Below, piece by piece: positions 1 through 7,245 of a DNA stretch of 35,740 nt. The stretch is from a virus. Both the position numbers and the translations under genes were made by a program. The stretch lies in the IMG/VR virus record IMGVR_UViG_3300025481_000001, positions 1 to 35,740 of that record; one strand, written 5' to 3'. How positions within the stretch are numbered: the first letter of the stretch is position 1; each line of letters starts with the position of its first letter. A model generated the notes under the pieces. The model was given only the letters and a program-made list of their open reading frames with translations, was not told the origin of the DNA and did not search any database.

Positions 1-110
1 CGTGCTCGCGCTTTTACAGCCGCTTCGACTGTCAGCTTGATAGTATTTATTTCGGCGTCGTGCTCAAAGAGCACGCCGCCGGTCCACCAGTGTTTGATTT
101 CGATTTTCAT
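1..110 (-). CDS. Pentapeptide-repeat-type phage protein, N-terminal fragment (runs off left edge)
   Basis: An ATG at 108-110 opens a minus-strand frame that has no stop up to the window edge, giving 36 residues that begin MKIEIKHWWTGGVLFEHDAE and continue into KLTVEAAVKARA. This opening (KIEIK, W-T-G-x-VLFE, then LTVEAAVKA) matches the N-terminal cap I know from phage and bacterial pentapeptide-repeat proteins, where A(D/N)LxG repeats follow. The repeats themselves would lie outside the window, so the assignment rests on the cap only. The gene is the last visible member of the leftward early operon and starts 28 nt after the Gam stop codon. Its function is unknown. Confidence 0.6.
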   Translation of the reverse strand, partial: MKIEIKHWWTGGVLFEHDAEINTIKLTVEAAVKARA

Positions 111-138
111 GATTTGTTTGGTTGAGTTGTTGGATAGT

Positions 139-684
139 TCACGCCTCGACAGTTTGCCGCGCGTCGGTGTCGGTGAGCTTTGGCTCGATGAAGAAAGATT
201 CGTCCTGGACGACCTTCATCCCGCACGCCTTGATGGCGAACTGGAGGATTCCCTCGTCGCGCTGCGCGAGGATGGCTGCCTTGTCCAGTTCCGGTATGCT
301 GCGGATGAACGCCGGGATCAGCGACCGCGCCTGCGCCAGGACCTTCTCCCAATTCCATGCGCGAGAGAGCAGCGCCAGCTTCGGCGTGCCGGTCCGGAAT
401 CCAAGCGTGCCGGCGGCCAAGGCCAGGCTCTTGAGGCCCTTGGGGAATTGGTCCGGGCTGGCCTCCGCCCAGGCGCGCAACACATCCGTCTTGCCGCTGA
501 TAGACTCCTCGCAGGCGGCAATATCCTTCGCGTAAGACTCGTTGACGCGCAGGACCGCTGCGTCGCGGCCGGCGATTATCTTGCGGAGATTGTTGGCGGT
601 AAGAGCCAGTTCGTTCATGACGGCCTCGGCCTCGTCGCGCGTGGCAATGGTGGGCAATTTAACTTTGATTCGGGATTTGCTCAT
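139..684 (-). CDS. gam: Gam-like host-nuclease inhibitor (Mu Gam family)
   Basis: This 181-residue protein resembles the Mu Gam family, which binds the ends of linear phage DNA as a dimer and shields them from host exonucleases such as RecBCD. Visible family traits are the basic N-terminus (MSKSRIKVKLP), a long helical first half (DEAEAVMNELALTANNLRKI) typical of the Gam coiled coil, the segment GTLGFRTGTPKL in the position of the conserved 'G.v.fr.g...' strand, and the tail ending in VQDESFFIEP. The length is close to Mu Gam (about 174 residues). It lies downstream of the transposase and ATPase in the early operon, as in Mu. No clear ribosome binding site precedes the ATG. Confidence 0.88.
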   Translation of the reverse strand: MSKSRIKVKLPTIATRDEAEAVMNELALTANNLRKIIAGRDAAVLRVNESYAKDIAACEESISGKTDVLRAWAEASPDQFPKGLKSLALAAGTLGFRTGTPKLALLSRAWNWEKVLAQARSLIPAFIRSIPELDKAAILAQRDEGILQFAIKACGMKVVQDESFFIEPKLTDTDARQTVEA

Positions 685-732
685 ATTCGTTTTTGGGTGA
701 TGGTTGATGGCCTCGTCGCGTGAGGCGAAGCC

Positions 733-876
733 TTATACGCGGCCGCCCTTCATTTCCTTTTTGGACTGGGCGAACTGTTTGATTTTGGCCGGGCTTTTCC
801 GGCTGTGATGGGCCTTGTGCAATTCGTGTCGGGTCAGCCCTGACTCCCGCCGCGCTTTCTTTCCTGTTGCATTCAT
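733..876 (-). CDS. Small basic protein, 47 aa, unknown
   Basis: A complete minus-strand ORF begins MNATGKKARRESGLTRHELH and ends in KKEMKGGRV before a TAA. It is strongly basic (many Lys, Arg and His) and has no membrane segment, which fits a small nucleic-acid-binding early phage protein. It fills the otherwise empty stretch between gam and the next upstream gene on the same strand, in line with an operon. I do not recognise a family. The main doubt is its short length. Confidence 0.45.
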   Translation of the reverse strand: MNATGKKARRESGLTRHELHKAHHSRKSPAKIKQFAQSKKEMKGGRV

Positions 877-919
877 GGTTCGTATTTAGCCTTCAGCGTT
901 CGATGTTGTGTGTTTGGCT

Positions 920-1435
920 TCATGCCGCCATCGGCATTGGGTGCAAATTCTTGCGGCGTCTGGCGAGGCCGCGATTGCGGACCGTGTAAAAAACCTGCCA
1001 CAGATGTTTCTCATCCACGGCGTCCAGACCGTTGCCGTGATTTTGCGAGCAGCAAATTTTATTGGCGTAGCTCAAGGCAAAGCCGAACTCCCGGCACGCC
1101 TCGGTTATTTTGTATTCGATCACCCGGCGCGTTTCCGTCAGCGCCCGCACCTGGGCATTGAGCGCGGCGCCGGAGTGCCCGAGCAACTCCAGGAAATGGC
1201 CTTCGACCAGCTTGTAATCATCCTGGCTGCAACAGCGCAGCCCCGCCTTGCCGCACGCCCGCGCCACCTCATCGTGACGGTATTGCGCCTCCGCCGCGCT
1301 CACCGCCAGGCCCGCATATTTGCCCTCCGCGAACACCTCGCCGCGCCCGCGCGCCAGCGCCGCCTGCCGGTTGCAGGCCCGCGCCGATAACTGCGAGAGG
1401 TATCGCTTCTGGCCTTTGGTGAGAGGGGCGCTCAT
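920..1435 (-). CDS. Conserved early phage protein, unknown (171 aa)
   Basis: The frame is open further upstream, but the start is placed at 1433-1435 (MSAPLTKGQKRYLSQL). That ATG overlaps the stop of the preceding gene in an ATGA and looks like a normal N-terminus, whereas the longer version begins with an arginine-rich stretch read from the other gene's frame. The protein is helical, with LSARACNRQAALARG, a cysteine pair in GLRCCSQDDYKLVEGHFLEL, and a C-terminal region containing FALSYANKICCSQNHG and VFYTVRNRGLARRRK. The order of elements loosely recalls GemA/gp16-type early proteins of Mu phages, but I cannot assign it. Four Cys in two CC/CCS motifs might bind metal. Confidence 0.75.
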   Translation of the reverse strand: MSAPLTKGQKRYLSQLSARACNRQAALARGRGEVFAEGKYAGLAVSAAEAQYRHDEVARACGKAGLRCCSQDDYKLVEGHFLELLGHSGAALNAQVRALTETRRVIEYKITEACREFGFALSYANKICCSQNHGNGLDAVDEKHLWQVFYTVRNRGLARRRKNLHPMPMAA

Positions 1436-1650
1436 GATCCCGCGCCTCCTGGCGCATTGGCCCGTGGGGGCATCCCCACCATCACATCGCCGATCACCTT
1501 CAGCGTGCCGGCGTCGCAATGAAACTCCTCACGCCCGATATTGATCACCACGATCTCATCCGCCTCATGCGGCCGTTCGAACACCGCAATCTTCGTCGGC
1601 GTGAACACGTCGCACACTTCCAGGCGCTTGAAGGGAAGCTGGTCGCTCAT
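1432..1650 (-). CDS. Early phage protein, unknown (72 aa)
   Basis: A short mixed alpha/beta protein beginning MSDQLPFKRLEVCDVFTPTK. The middle (EIVVINIGREEFHCDAGTLK) predicts two or three beta strands, and the tail is rich in Pro, Gly and Ala and probably disordered. It overlaps its neighbours by ATGA at both ends (1647-1650 upstream, 1432-1435 downstream), which implies translational coupling and is the strongest evidence that the gene is real. I recognise no family. Confidence 0.7.
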   Translation of the reverse strand: MSDQLPFKRLEVCDVFTPTKIAVFERPHEADEIVVINIGREEFHCDAGTLKVIGDVMVGMPPRANAPGGAGS

Positions 1651-2045
1651 GGCAATGCCTGGGTTAAAAGTTGTACCGCGTCCTCGCCGGCCAGCCGCGC
1701 CCGGTGCGCCACCGCCGCGCGCAGCGCACGCGACCGGTCCGCCAGGCCGCGATAATGGAATCGGACGGGATAATTTTTCCGGCTGGCCCCGAAGGTGACT
1801 GAGAAACAGTCATGGGGCCGGTTATGTTTCCATTCCACCGTCTCGCTAATTCCGCAAATCCCAGTGTTGCTTCGGGCCTTTTTGTGGACTGCCAGAAAAT
1901 GGTCGCGCTCGACGACGGCACGTTGCAAGGCGGCGGCATGGTCGCCACGGTTGGCGATGAAGACGTGATAGCGCAACCCGCTGCGTTGGATGATCACGCG
2001 CCAGCCGTACAGGTCTTCGTAAATGTGCTTCATATCACGAATCAC
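1647..2045 (-). CDS. AP2/ERF-like DNA-binding protein
   Basis: The 132-residue protein has two copies of an AP2-like beta-sheet/helix unit. The first is YGWRVIIQRSGLRYHVFIAN followed by HAAALQRAVVERDHFLA. The second is CFSVTFGASRKNYPVRFHYR followed by SRALRAAVAHRARL. They are joined by NTGICGISE, a linker seen in bacterial and phage AP2 proteins next to the 'GV' turn. AP2 domains bind DNA through the three-stranded sheet and occur in phage regulators and homing endonucleases; no nuclease motif is visible here. An alternative start four codons in (MKHIYEDLYG, at 2033) is equally possible. The gene begins a few nucleotides after the MuB-like stop and ends in an ATGA overlap. Confidence 0.72.
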   Translation of the reverse strand: MIRDMKHIYEDLYGWRVIIQRSGLRYHVFIANRGDHAAALQRAVVERDHFLAVHKKARSNTGICGISETVEWKHNRPHDCFSVTFGASRKNYPVRFHYRGLADRSRALRAAVAHRARLAGEDAVQLLTQALP

Positions 2046-2048
2046 GTT

Positions 2049-3080
2049 TTACGCTTTCATCTGTTGGTTGCTCACCCGGCGGCTGCGCGCCCGCGTCTGC
2101 GCCTCCGTGAAAGTTTTCAGCGTCATGGCTTTTCCCGCGCCCATCTCGCGCGCCTCCCGCGTCACCTGCACGATGTAACGCCAGTTGCCGAAGTGCGCGC
2201 TCTCCCGGGCCAGCGCCTGCGCCGCCAGGTTCTCCTCCTGCACGTCCGCAAACCGCACCCCGCGCCGCTCGAACATCAGCAGAATTTCATCCTCCGCCGG
2301 CGCATTCAGCCGCACCCGCTCGCACAGCCGGTTGCCGAAGAGTTGTATCGCCTCCTCATACGCGCTGCTCACCAGCCGCTGCAACAGTTTGGGAATACAT
2401 AACATCACCGGCACCACCGGCGTCTGGTTGATCAGCGTCTTGATCAGGTTCAGCGACCGCGGCCCCATGTGATGACCCTCGTTTATCAGCAGCACCAACT
2501 TGCGGTTCTTCAGTTCCTCAATGATGAGTTCCAGCCGCGCCGCCGGAAAATTCGGCATCTTGAACTTCTCGCCGCTCTCCGTCTGGCGCCGGATCGAGAG
2601 CGCATTGATGATGTCCGCCAGCGGCACGCTCATGCTCTCGCGCCACAATTCAGTCGCCTCCACCGGCACGATGATTTTGCTCCACTTGTCCAGCAGCGCG
2701 TTTTTTACCGCGTCCTTGCCCGTGCCATTCTCGCCCTCGATGACGACGAAGCGGGCGATTGAATCCTCCTGGAGCGCGCGGGCCACCGCCGCCCGGCTGT
2801 CCACGATGTTCGCAAAGTCCTCATACTCCGGCTCTGGCGGACGGTCCTTGCCGCGACGCGCCTTGATGAGTTCCACCGCCGCCTCATAACTGCGGATCTG
2901 TTTTTCCACGTCCATCTGGTCGAGCGGGTCCGCCTCATCCAGGATGCGCTTGTAAGTTTTCGTGGAACCGATGTTCGCGATCTGCGAGCAGATTTTGGAA
3001 TCGCTCCAGCCGCGTTCGATCTGGTAGTTCTGAACATCCCGCGCCAGCGCGCGGAGTTGTTTGATTCGGTCGTTGTGCAT
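2049..3080 (-). CDS. MuB-like AAA+ ATPase, transposition target selector
   Basis: This 343-residue protein is the partner of the transposase upstream. In Mu, MuB forms ATP-dependent filaments on target DNA, stimulates MuA and directs insertion. Seen here: an N-terminal helix-turn-helix (about residues 20-48, IERGWSDSKICSQIANIGST), a Walker A at about 116-122 (GENGTGK), a sensor-like region VPVMLCIPKLLQRL, and a C-terminal helical tail. The Walker B segment reads LVLLINEGHH (about 195-204), so the usual Asp before the Glu is Asn. The start is placed at MHNDRIKQLR (3080), not at the longer ATG at 3128, because the longer form would overlap the transposase by about 30 nt and adds a low-complexity leader. 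Confidence 0.88.
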   Translation of the reverse strand: MHNDRIKQLRALARDVQNYQIERGWSDSKICSQIANIGSTKTYKRILDEADPLDQMDVEKQIRSYEAAVELIKARRGKDRPPEPEYEDFANIVDSRAAVARALQEDSIARFVVIEGENGTGKDAVKNALLDKWSKIIVPVEATELWRESMSVPLADIINALSIRRQTESGEKFKMPNFPAARLELIIEELKNRKLVLLINEGHHMGPRSLNLIKTLINQTPVVPVMLCIPKLLQRLVSSAYEEAIQLFGNRLCERVRLNAPAEDEILLMFERRGVRFADVQEENLAAQALARESAHFGNWRYIVQVTREAREMGAGKAMTLKTFTEAQTRARSRRVSNQQMKA

Positions 3081-3096
3081 TTTGTTTTGGTGGTTG

Positions 3097-5229
3097 TCAA
3101 ACGAACAGGTGTTGATTCTCCCGTTCAAATTTTTCCGTCTCGGCTACGCGCGCCGCGCGTTCGCTGGCGCTACTCCTCATTGGACATTGGACTTTGGACT
3201 TTGGACTTTGGACTTGTTCCCCATCCCTTTGAATTATTCCGTGAGATTCCAGCGCCTTCATCTCGCTCTTCGTATATCCGCTCTTGCCGCCGGGCATCAC
3301 CGTGCGCACCTCGCGCCGCATGGCCACCGCCGCCTGTTGCTTCGCCTTGAGACCCGCCGTGCCGGAATCCTCGCCCCAACCGAGCACCATGCGGATGTAA
3401 CCCGTCGTCTCATTCACCTGCGTGAGTGGCGGCAACACCTCGCCCGCGCGATGCCCGTTCCAGGCTTGGAGTAACACAGGAGTGGCCAGACAGTGAGGCG
3501 CAGTAGGATCGAAATGCAGACGCAGCCGCGCCCCGGAAAATTCCTGAAGCCAATGCGCCGAGAAATCGAACGGCACGGACATATCCTCGAATATCGGCAC
3601 GCGCCCGCCCACGAGCATTCCCTTGACCGTCCACTCCATCGCGAACGGCGCGAACATAAACATTAAAGCCTCGTCCACTTTCCGAAGTGGACGAGCGGAT
3701 TGATGGATTGATGGATTGGTGGATTGTTGGCCAGTCTCGCGCGCCCACCTCTCTTCCGGCACCCACTGTCCTGAATTGCGGGATTTAACCAGCGTGCGAT
3801 TCTCCTCCTCCGTGATCTGCGTGAACGCGGCCAGCGCATCGGCCAGCATCGGGAAATATCTGCGCGGGTCCGTCGCGCCGCGGCGGCAAGACTGCACCAC
3901 CTTGTTCGCCTCCTCCGTATCGCCCCGATACCGCCCGATGTCGCATTGCGGGAAGTGCACCGAGAGCTTCGTCCAATCCTGATTAAACCCGCCCTCGATG
4001 AACGGCTTGGAATGCGGCGAGATGACCGTATGCAACCGCGAGCCAAGCAGTTTGATGGCCTGCTTCACCAGATTGCTTTTGAACACCCCCTGCTCGCACC
4101 GATAGACCTCCCAAGCGCCATGCTGAATCGTGAGTCCGTGCAAAAGAGTGAGAACGTCCGCGCCGCGATAACCGCCGCGCGACCGCGCCACGAACACCCA
4201 GCCCGGCCGGAACCGTGTAGCAACATCTATTGAGCGCAACCATTGAAAGCGCCCGACGATAACGCCGTAACGGGCGGAGCACGGCGTCTCCGTGATCAAG
4301 CCGCCATTGGGCGACGTCCAGGGGATGCACACCGGAAAGTTTATCGAGCCGTCATCCGGTTCCAGGATGTCCCCTGCGCGGACAAATTCCCGCACCCCGT
4401 TCCAGCGCGTCATCATCATCGTGCCCGGACATTGCAAATTATTCAGCCCCGCTTCGTGCGGACGGCGATACTGCTCGATGACATTCCGTGTCACAATGCG
4501 CGTGATGGCCCGGGCAATGCGGTCCGGCACCAGCGGTTGCCCGGCCTTTTGGCGGCCGAGAATTGTTTCGCGCAGCGCGTCGGGGCAGACCGGCAACTCT
4601 GCCCTGCCGAGCTTCTTTAGAAACCGCCGCGTAATCGTCTTCGTCCAACCGACTGGCAGATTGGGCAAACTGATGACGCGCCGGATCGCTTCCGGCACGC
4701 TGCCGGCCACGTTCGTGCGGTTCGTGATCAGGTAGAAAAACTCCGCTGCCGGCTGGAACCAATCGAGCGCCTCGATCTGCGCCGTGAGGTTGCCCGCCAC
4801 TGCGCCCGTAGGCCGCTGCGGCAGCAGGCCCGCGAGACCCTCGCGCTCATACCGGGCTAGCATGGAATCGTAGCCACTGAACCATGATGGCGACTTGCCG
4901 CACGCCTCCGCTGCCTGGCGTTGTGAATAATCGCCGCGCGTGAGTTCAAGAAACTTTTCACAAACCGCCTTGCGCTCGTTCGCCTCCCTCAGCTCGTCGT
5001 CCGTATAGTAACGTGCTGTCCGGTCCCGCACTGCGGGACCGGCAGAACTAAAATCCTCTGGCAAAGTGTCGGGACTACTTGGTCTGCCGGTGCGCCCGCG
5101 GGTAATGGTTTCACCAGCTTCGATCCCGCAATCGGCGGGACCAATCGGTGGCTCTGACCTCGCCGCAGACGTGTGTTCACCGGTCTTAACGCCGTTCGTC
5201 CCGAAAAAATTTGGTTCGTCTTGATTCAT
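3097..5229 (-). CDS. MuA-like DDE transposase, with in-frame repeat insertions
   Basis: This 710-residue protein is the phage transposase/integrase (start MNQDEPNFFGTN). An N-terminal HTH-like segment (DYSQRQAAEACGKSPSWFSG) would bind the phage ends. The rve-type catalytic core has Asp at about residue 335 (LRSIDVATRF), then RCEQGVFKSN where the second acid is expected (Glu about 379), then Glu at about 412 in SPHSKPFIEGGF. The last spacing of 33 residues suits a DD35E fold. A C-terminal beta-barrel domain like Mu_transpos_C follows (GMLVGGRVPIFEDMS to LRLHFDP). Repeats sit inside the frame: palindromes near 5012-5045 and 5116-5140 in the N-terminal linker, a palindrome plus octamer array at 3670-3730 between core and barrel, and a heptamer array at 3181-3216 in the tail. 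Confidence 0.9.
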   Translation of the reverse strand: MNQDEPNFFGTNGVKTGEHTSAARSEPPIGPADCGIEAGETITRGRTGRPSSPDTLPEDFSSAGPAVRDRTARYYTDDELREANERKAVCEKFLELTRGDYSQRQAAEACGKSPSWFSGYDSMLARYEREGLAGLLPQRPTGAVAGNLTAQIEALDWFQPAAEFFYLITNRTNVAGSVPEAIRRVISLPNLPVGWTKTITRRFLKKLGRAELPVCPDALRETILGRQKAGQPLVPDRIARAITRIVTRNVIEQYRRPHEAGLNNLQCPGTMMMTRWNGVREFVRAGDILEPDDGSINFPVCIPWTSPNGGLITETPCSARYGVIVGRFQWLRSIDVATRFRPGWVFVARSRGGYRGADVLTLLHGLTIQHGAWEVYRCEQGVFKSNLVKQAIKLLGSRLHTVISPHSKPFIEGGFNQDWTKLSVHFPQCDIGRYRGDTEEANKVVQSCRRGATDPRRYFPMLADALAAFTQITEEENRTLVKSRNSGQWVPEERWARETGQQSTNPSIHQSARPLRKVDEALMFMFAPFAMEWTVKGMLVGGRVPIFEDMSVPFDFSAHWLQEFSGARLRLHFDPTAPHCLATPVLLQAWNGHRAGEVLPPLTQVNETTGYIRMVLGWGEDSGTAGLKAKQQAAVAMRREVRTVMPGGKSGYTKSEMKALESHGIIQRDGEQVQSPKSKVQCPMRSSASERAARVAETEKFERENQHLFV
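3181..3216. repeat. Heptamer tandem array (GGACTTT type) inside the transposase gene
   Basis: Five successive 7-nt units of the GGACTTT/GGACATT type lie in the C-terminal part of the transposase frame. On the coding strand the array reads as AAAGTCC units and encodes QSPKSKVQ, clearly unlike the flanking protein. Related units occur at 17826-17881. Both strands of this heptamer are free of stop codons. Confidence 0.9.
3670..3730. repeat. 11-bp palindrome followed by an 8-nt tandem array, in the transposase frame
   Basis: CTCGTCCACTT at 3670-3680 and its exact complement at 3685-3695 flank a TCCG loop. Immediately after comes an array of GGATTGAT-like octamers to 3730. In the transposase this encodes a Pro/Ser/His-rich linker (NPSIHQSARPLRKVDE) between the catalytic core and the C-terminal barrel. 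Complementary octamer units occur between genes near 27286-27320. Confidence 0.85.
5012..5045. repeat. Palindromic repeat (long-stem variant) in the transposase N-terminal linker
   Basis: CGTGCTG is followed by a near-perfect hairpin with CGGTCCCGCA and TGCGGGACCG arms and then GCAG. The 28556-28589 copy matches almost base for base and is intergenic. Here the element lies in the transposase frame (AGPAVRDRTARY). A shorter relative, with TCCCGC and GCGGGA arms, lies about 70 bp further on, at about 5116-5140. Confidence 0.85.
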
Positions 5230-5267
5230 GTTTTTGGCGACGCGTCGTTTGGGGTTTGTTTTACGCG

Positions 5268-5975
5268 TTACCGTGTTTTCAATTCTTCCTTGAAGTGACG
5301 CATGGCCATCTCCAGCGCGCCCGTCGGCCACTTCGCGATGTTCTGTTTGAACAAACTTTCCGTCCGCTCCAGTTGCGGCCCGGTGAAATTTTTGTAGTGC
5401 TCCAGGTGCGTGGTGAGCTGGGAAAGTTTTTTGCCGATGAACTTGGGGAAATCCTTCCGGTCGCCGCCGCCGCCGGCATTCTTGCCGTATTTCCCGCCCA
5501 AGGATCGCGAGAGAGCCGCCACCTCGTCGCCGAGTGTGATTTCCTTTATGCTTTTGCCGTTGGTCCAGTTGAACCAGGTCTGCTTGAACGTCCGGCCTTC
5601 TTTGGATAAATTCTTATCATCGGCGGTGAGGATTTCCGAGAGCGGCGTCACCACGCTGTCCACTTCAATCGCGTCGGGGAATTTCAAAAACTTCGTCACT
5701 GATTCGGCGCCGCGAATCCAGGTGGTGACTGTCCGGTGGGTTATTTCCGGGATGTTTTCTTCACACAACGGCATGAACTCGCCATGCCGGCACCGGTCTC
5801 TCAATTCGCGCAACATCTGGCCGGCTACGATGCACAGTTGACGGCTGCCGTTAAGGTGGTCAAGGGCGCGGATACAGGCTTGGCGGGCAAATTGGAAGTC
5901 GCTTCCAATTTGATGACCCATTCCGGCTTTTTTCGGTATTTGACTGATTTTTTGGACAATTTTGAGTTGGTTCAT
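5268..5975 (-). CDS. Early phage protein, DUF3102-like features, unknown (235 aa)
   Basis: A mostly helical, charged protein. Residues about 30-95 (ACIRALDHLNGSRQLCIVAGQMLRELRDRCRHGEFMPLCEENIPEITHRTVTTWIRGAESVTKF in the full sequence) follow the pattern of DUF3102-type phage proteins: a helix with a Leu-rich repeat, then HG-F, then a helix with an aromatic W-I/Y-M segment. I see a resemblance and not a firm match. A Gly-rich loop (NAGGGGDRKDF) splits the C-terminal half. The gene lies directly upstream of the transposase (38-nt gap) and overlaps its upstream neighbour by ATGA, so it belongs to the early operon. Its role is unknown. Confidence 0.78.
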   Translation of the reverse strand: MNQLKIVQKISQIPKKAGMGHQIGSDFQFARQACIRALDHLNGSRQLCIVAGQMLRELRDRCRHGEFMPLCEENIPEITHRTVTTWIRGAESVTKFLKFPDAIEVDSVVTPLSEILTADDKNLSKEGRTFKQTWFNWTNGKSIKEITLGDEVAALSRSLGGKYGKNAGGGGDRKDFPKFIGKKLSQLTTHLEHYKNFTGPQLERTESLFKQNIAKWPTGALEMAMRHFKEELKTR

Positions 5976-6262
5976 AGGAGAGATTTTTCGATGTTGGCAA
6001 CCGTTTCGGCCACCATTTTGTCGTCAATAATTCCCGGTCGGTAGATGAAGCGTTTCATTTCGTCTTCGTTCAGCAGCAGGCTGGCGGCGTAAAGCATTCC
6101 GCCCATTTTGGCGCTCAAACCATTCGCCTCAACCATCAGCCTTTCTATTTCAGGATCATCCCCGCGCTTGCCCTCCTCGAATTTTGCTTTCACCAGACTG
6201 AGATTGCCGCCGAATTTGAGGCCCAAGATGTGCAACGTATCGGACAGTTTTTTAATGTTCAT
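5972..6262 (-). CDS. Early phage protein, unknown (96 aa)
   Basis: The protein starts MNIKKLSDTLHILGLKFGGN and is predominantly helical, with a long central helix (EIERLMVEANGLSAKMGGML) and an acidic/basic mix. Its stop overlaps the start of the 235-residue gene by ATGA at 5972-5975, which supports coupled translation. No motif lets me assign it. Confidence 0.72.
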   Translation of the reverse strand: MNIKKLSDTLHILGLKFGGNLSLVKAKFEEGKRGDDPEIERLMVEANGLSAKMGGMLYAASLLLNEDEMKRFIYRPGIIDDKMVAETVANIEKSLL

Positions 6263-6265
6263 AAT

Positions 6266-6406
6266 TCAGTTCCATCGGGAATTTTGCGGATGCTTGCAGA
6301 ACCAGATTTGCAGGCACGCCCAGGCATCCGCCACCGCGCGCTTGCGCAGCGGGTGATGGGTGCGGACATAAGCCAGAAACTCCTCCACCGTCACGCAGCA
6401 CGGCAT
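6266..6406 (-). CDS. Small early protein, unknown (46 aa)
   Basis: The frame is open up to 6640, but the upstream part overlaps a better small membrane ORF and then a heptamer-type repeat (6455-6480), so the start is placed at 6406. The product begins MPCCVTVEEFLAYVRTHHPL and has one or two amphipathic helices with three cysteines (CC near the start, C in WACLQIWFC). It starts 72 nt after the membrane ORF and ends 4 nt before the 96-residue gene. It is plausible as a small early phage protein, but a short product with this start choice is uncertain. Confidence 0.45.
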   Translation of the reverse strand: MPCCVTVEEFLAYVRTHHPLRKRAVADAWACLQIWFCKHPQNSRWN

Positions 6407-6477
6407 CGTGGTCGGTTGAGGGCCTGCCACGTGAGGGTGAAGCCCTTTTACGTGGTTGGGGGTTGAGGGTTGAGAGT

Positions 6478-6609
6478 TCACGGGGAAAAAGAAACCAGGA
6501 CGGCTACGATTGACACCAGCGCCGCGCCGGCGGCCAGGCCGAGCAGGAAAACGTTTTGAGTAGTCGGCGGAAACTTCGAGTGGCGATGGATGAATTGTTG
6601 AGTGGTCAT
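6478..6609 (-). CDS. Small single-pass membrane protein, 43 aa
   Basis: An ATG at 6607-6609 overlaps the stop of the upstream HTH gene (ATGA, 6606-6609) and opens a frame ending at TGA 6478-6480. After a polar N-terminus (MTTQQFIHRHSKFPPTTQ) comes one clear hydrophobic segment, NVFLLGLAAGAALVSIVAVL, about 20 residues long and ending in VSFSP. This fits a one-TM inner-membrane peptide. The coupled start and the TM segment support it. The competing 124-residue frame in the same place has repeat-derived and arginine-rich content and is less convincing. Its function is unknown. Confidence 0.6.
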   Translation of the reverse strand: MTTQQFIHRHSKFPPTTQNVFLLGLAAGAALVSIVAVLVSFSP

Positions 6610-6824
6610 AAATTTTGGCTGCCCAGTTTGAACCATTCATCGAAGCTCAATCCCATTTCCTGACGAATGCGTGTGCGGATTTTACGCAAAGCGCGGTGCT
6701 CGATCTGATGGATCAGCGACCTTGAACATCCACAGACAAGGGCAATATCCTGTTGGCTTAAACATTCGCGCGGCTGGCGGACGGCGTTCAAAATATCCAA
6801 GGCCATGTCGAAGTCCTTAGTCAT
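6606..6824 (-). CDS. Sigma-region-4-like helix-turn-helix protein (72 aa)
   Basis: Residues about 20-52 form a classic helix-turn-helix of the sigma70 region 4 type: RECLSQQDIALVCGCSRSLI then HQIEHRALRKIRTRI. In sigma factors the pattern is 'ls..eIA..lgvSr.rv.qIe..AlrkLR'. The protein is too short for a sigma factor (no region 2), so it is more likely a small phage DNA-binding regulator. It overlaps both neighbours by ATGA (6821-6824 and 6606-6609) within the early operon. Confidence 0.75.
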   Translation of the reverse strand: MTKDFDMALDILNAVRQPRECLSQQDIALVCGCSRSLIHQIEHRALRKIRTRIRQEMGLSFDEWFKLGSQNL

Positions 6825-7063
6825 AATCGGTGCCCGTAAAGTTTCTTGATCTCATCCACGCTCTCGCGTTGCTTCGGGGTGAAGCCACGCGGCGAGGCAA
6901 TAAAATCATTCACAAACTGCGTCTCCCACGGCGTCAGTTCCAGACCGGCCTGGTGCAGCCGCCGCAGAAATTCCATCCGTGCCGAGTCCTCCAGCTCTTC
7001 CTGGGCGCGGAACTCGGCCAGCGAGCGCGCGTTCAGAATTTGAGTGGTGCGGTCGTAGCTCAT
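6821..7063 (-). CDS. Early phage protein, unknown (80 aa)
   Basis: A helical protein starting MSYDRTTQILNARSLAEFRA. Its second half (LTPWETQFVNDFI, then SPRGFTPKQRESVDEIKKLY) looks like a conserved motif of small phage proteins, with a W-E-x-x-F-V helix followed by a 'T-x-K-Q' helix that often occurs in replication-related or RNA-polymerase-binding peptides. I do not recognise the exact family. Overlaps of 4 bp at both ends argue strongly for a coupled operon. Confidence 0.7.
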   Translation of the reverse strand: MSYDRTTQILNARSLAEFRAQEELEDSARMEFLRRLHQAGLELTPWETQFVNDFIASPRGFTPKQRESVDEIKKLYGHRL

Positions 7064-7245
7064 ATCGTTGCCAGTTGCACAATGGCGTCTGCGCGCCGCT
7101 GAACTGAGCGCAAGAGCAGCGCCGCCTGGGTGCAGTTGATTTCACTCAACATCAGCGCGTCGTTGATTGTTTCGTCGAGCTGCGCCGGCTCGTTGACGGT
7201 TTCGGCGCGCATGATGGCGCCCATGATTTCATCGTATTTGTTCAT
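7060..7245 (-). CDS. Early phage protein, unknown (61 aa)
   Basis: The start is placed at MNKYDEIMGAIMRAETVNEP (7245) because that ATG sits in an ATGA overlap with the stop of the next upstream small ORF. A longer form from 7266 would add only MPRAFKF from that overlap. The product is one or two amphipathic helices (LDETINDALMLSEINCTQAA, LLLRSVQRRADAIVQL). It overlaps the downstream gene by ATGA at 7060-7063. Function unknown. Confidence 0.65.
   Translation of the reverse strand: MNKYDEIMGAIMRAETVNEPAQLDETINDALMLSEINCTQAALLLRSVQRRADAIVQLATI

Noticed and set aside
37-723. Plus-strand ORF of 228 codons over the Gam gene
   Set aside because: It is the antisense of gam and a neighbouring gene; Arg/Leu/Gly-rich without motifs. 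The minus-strand frame has the Gam pattern.
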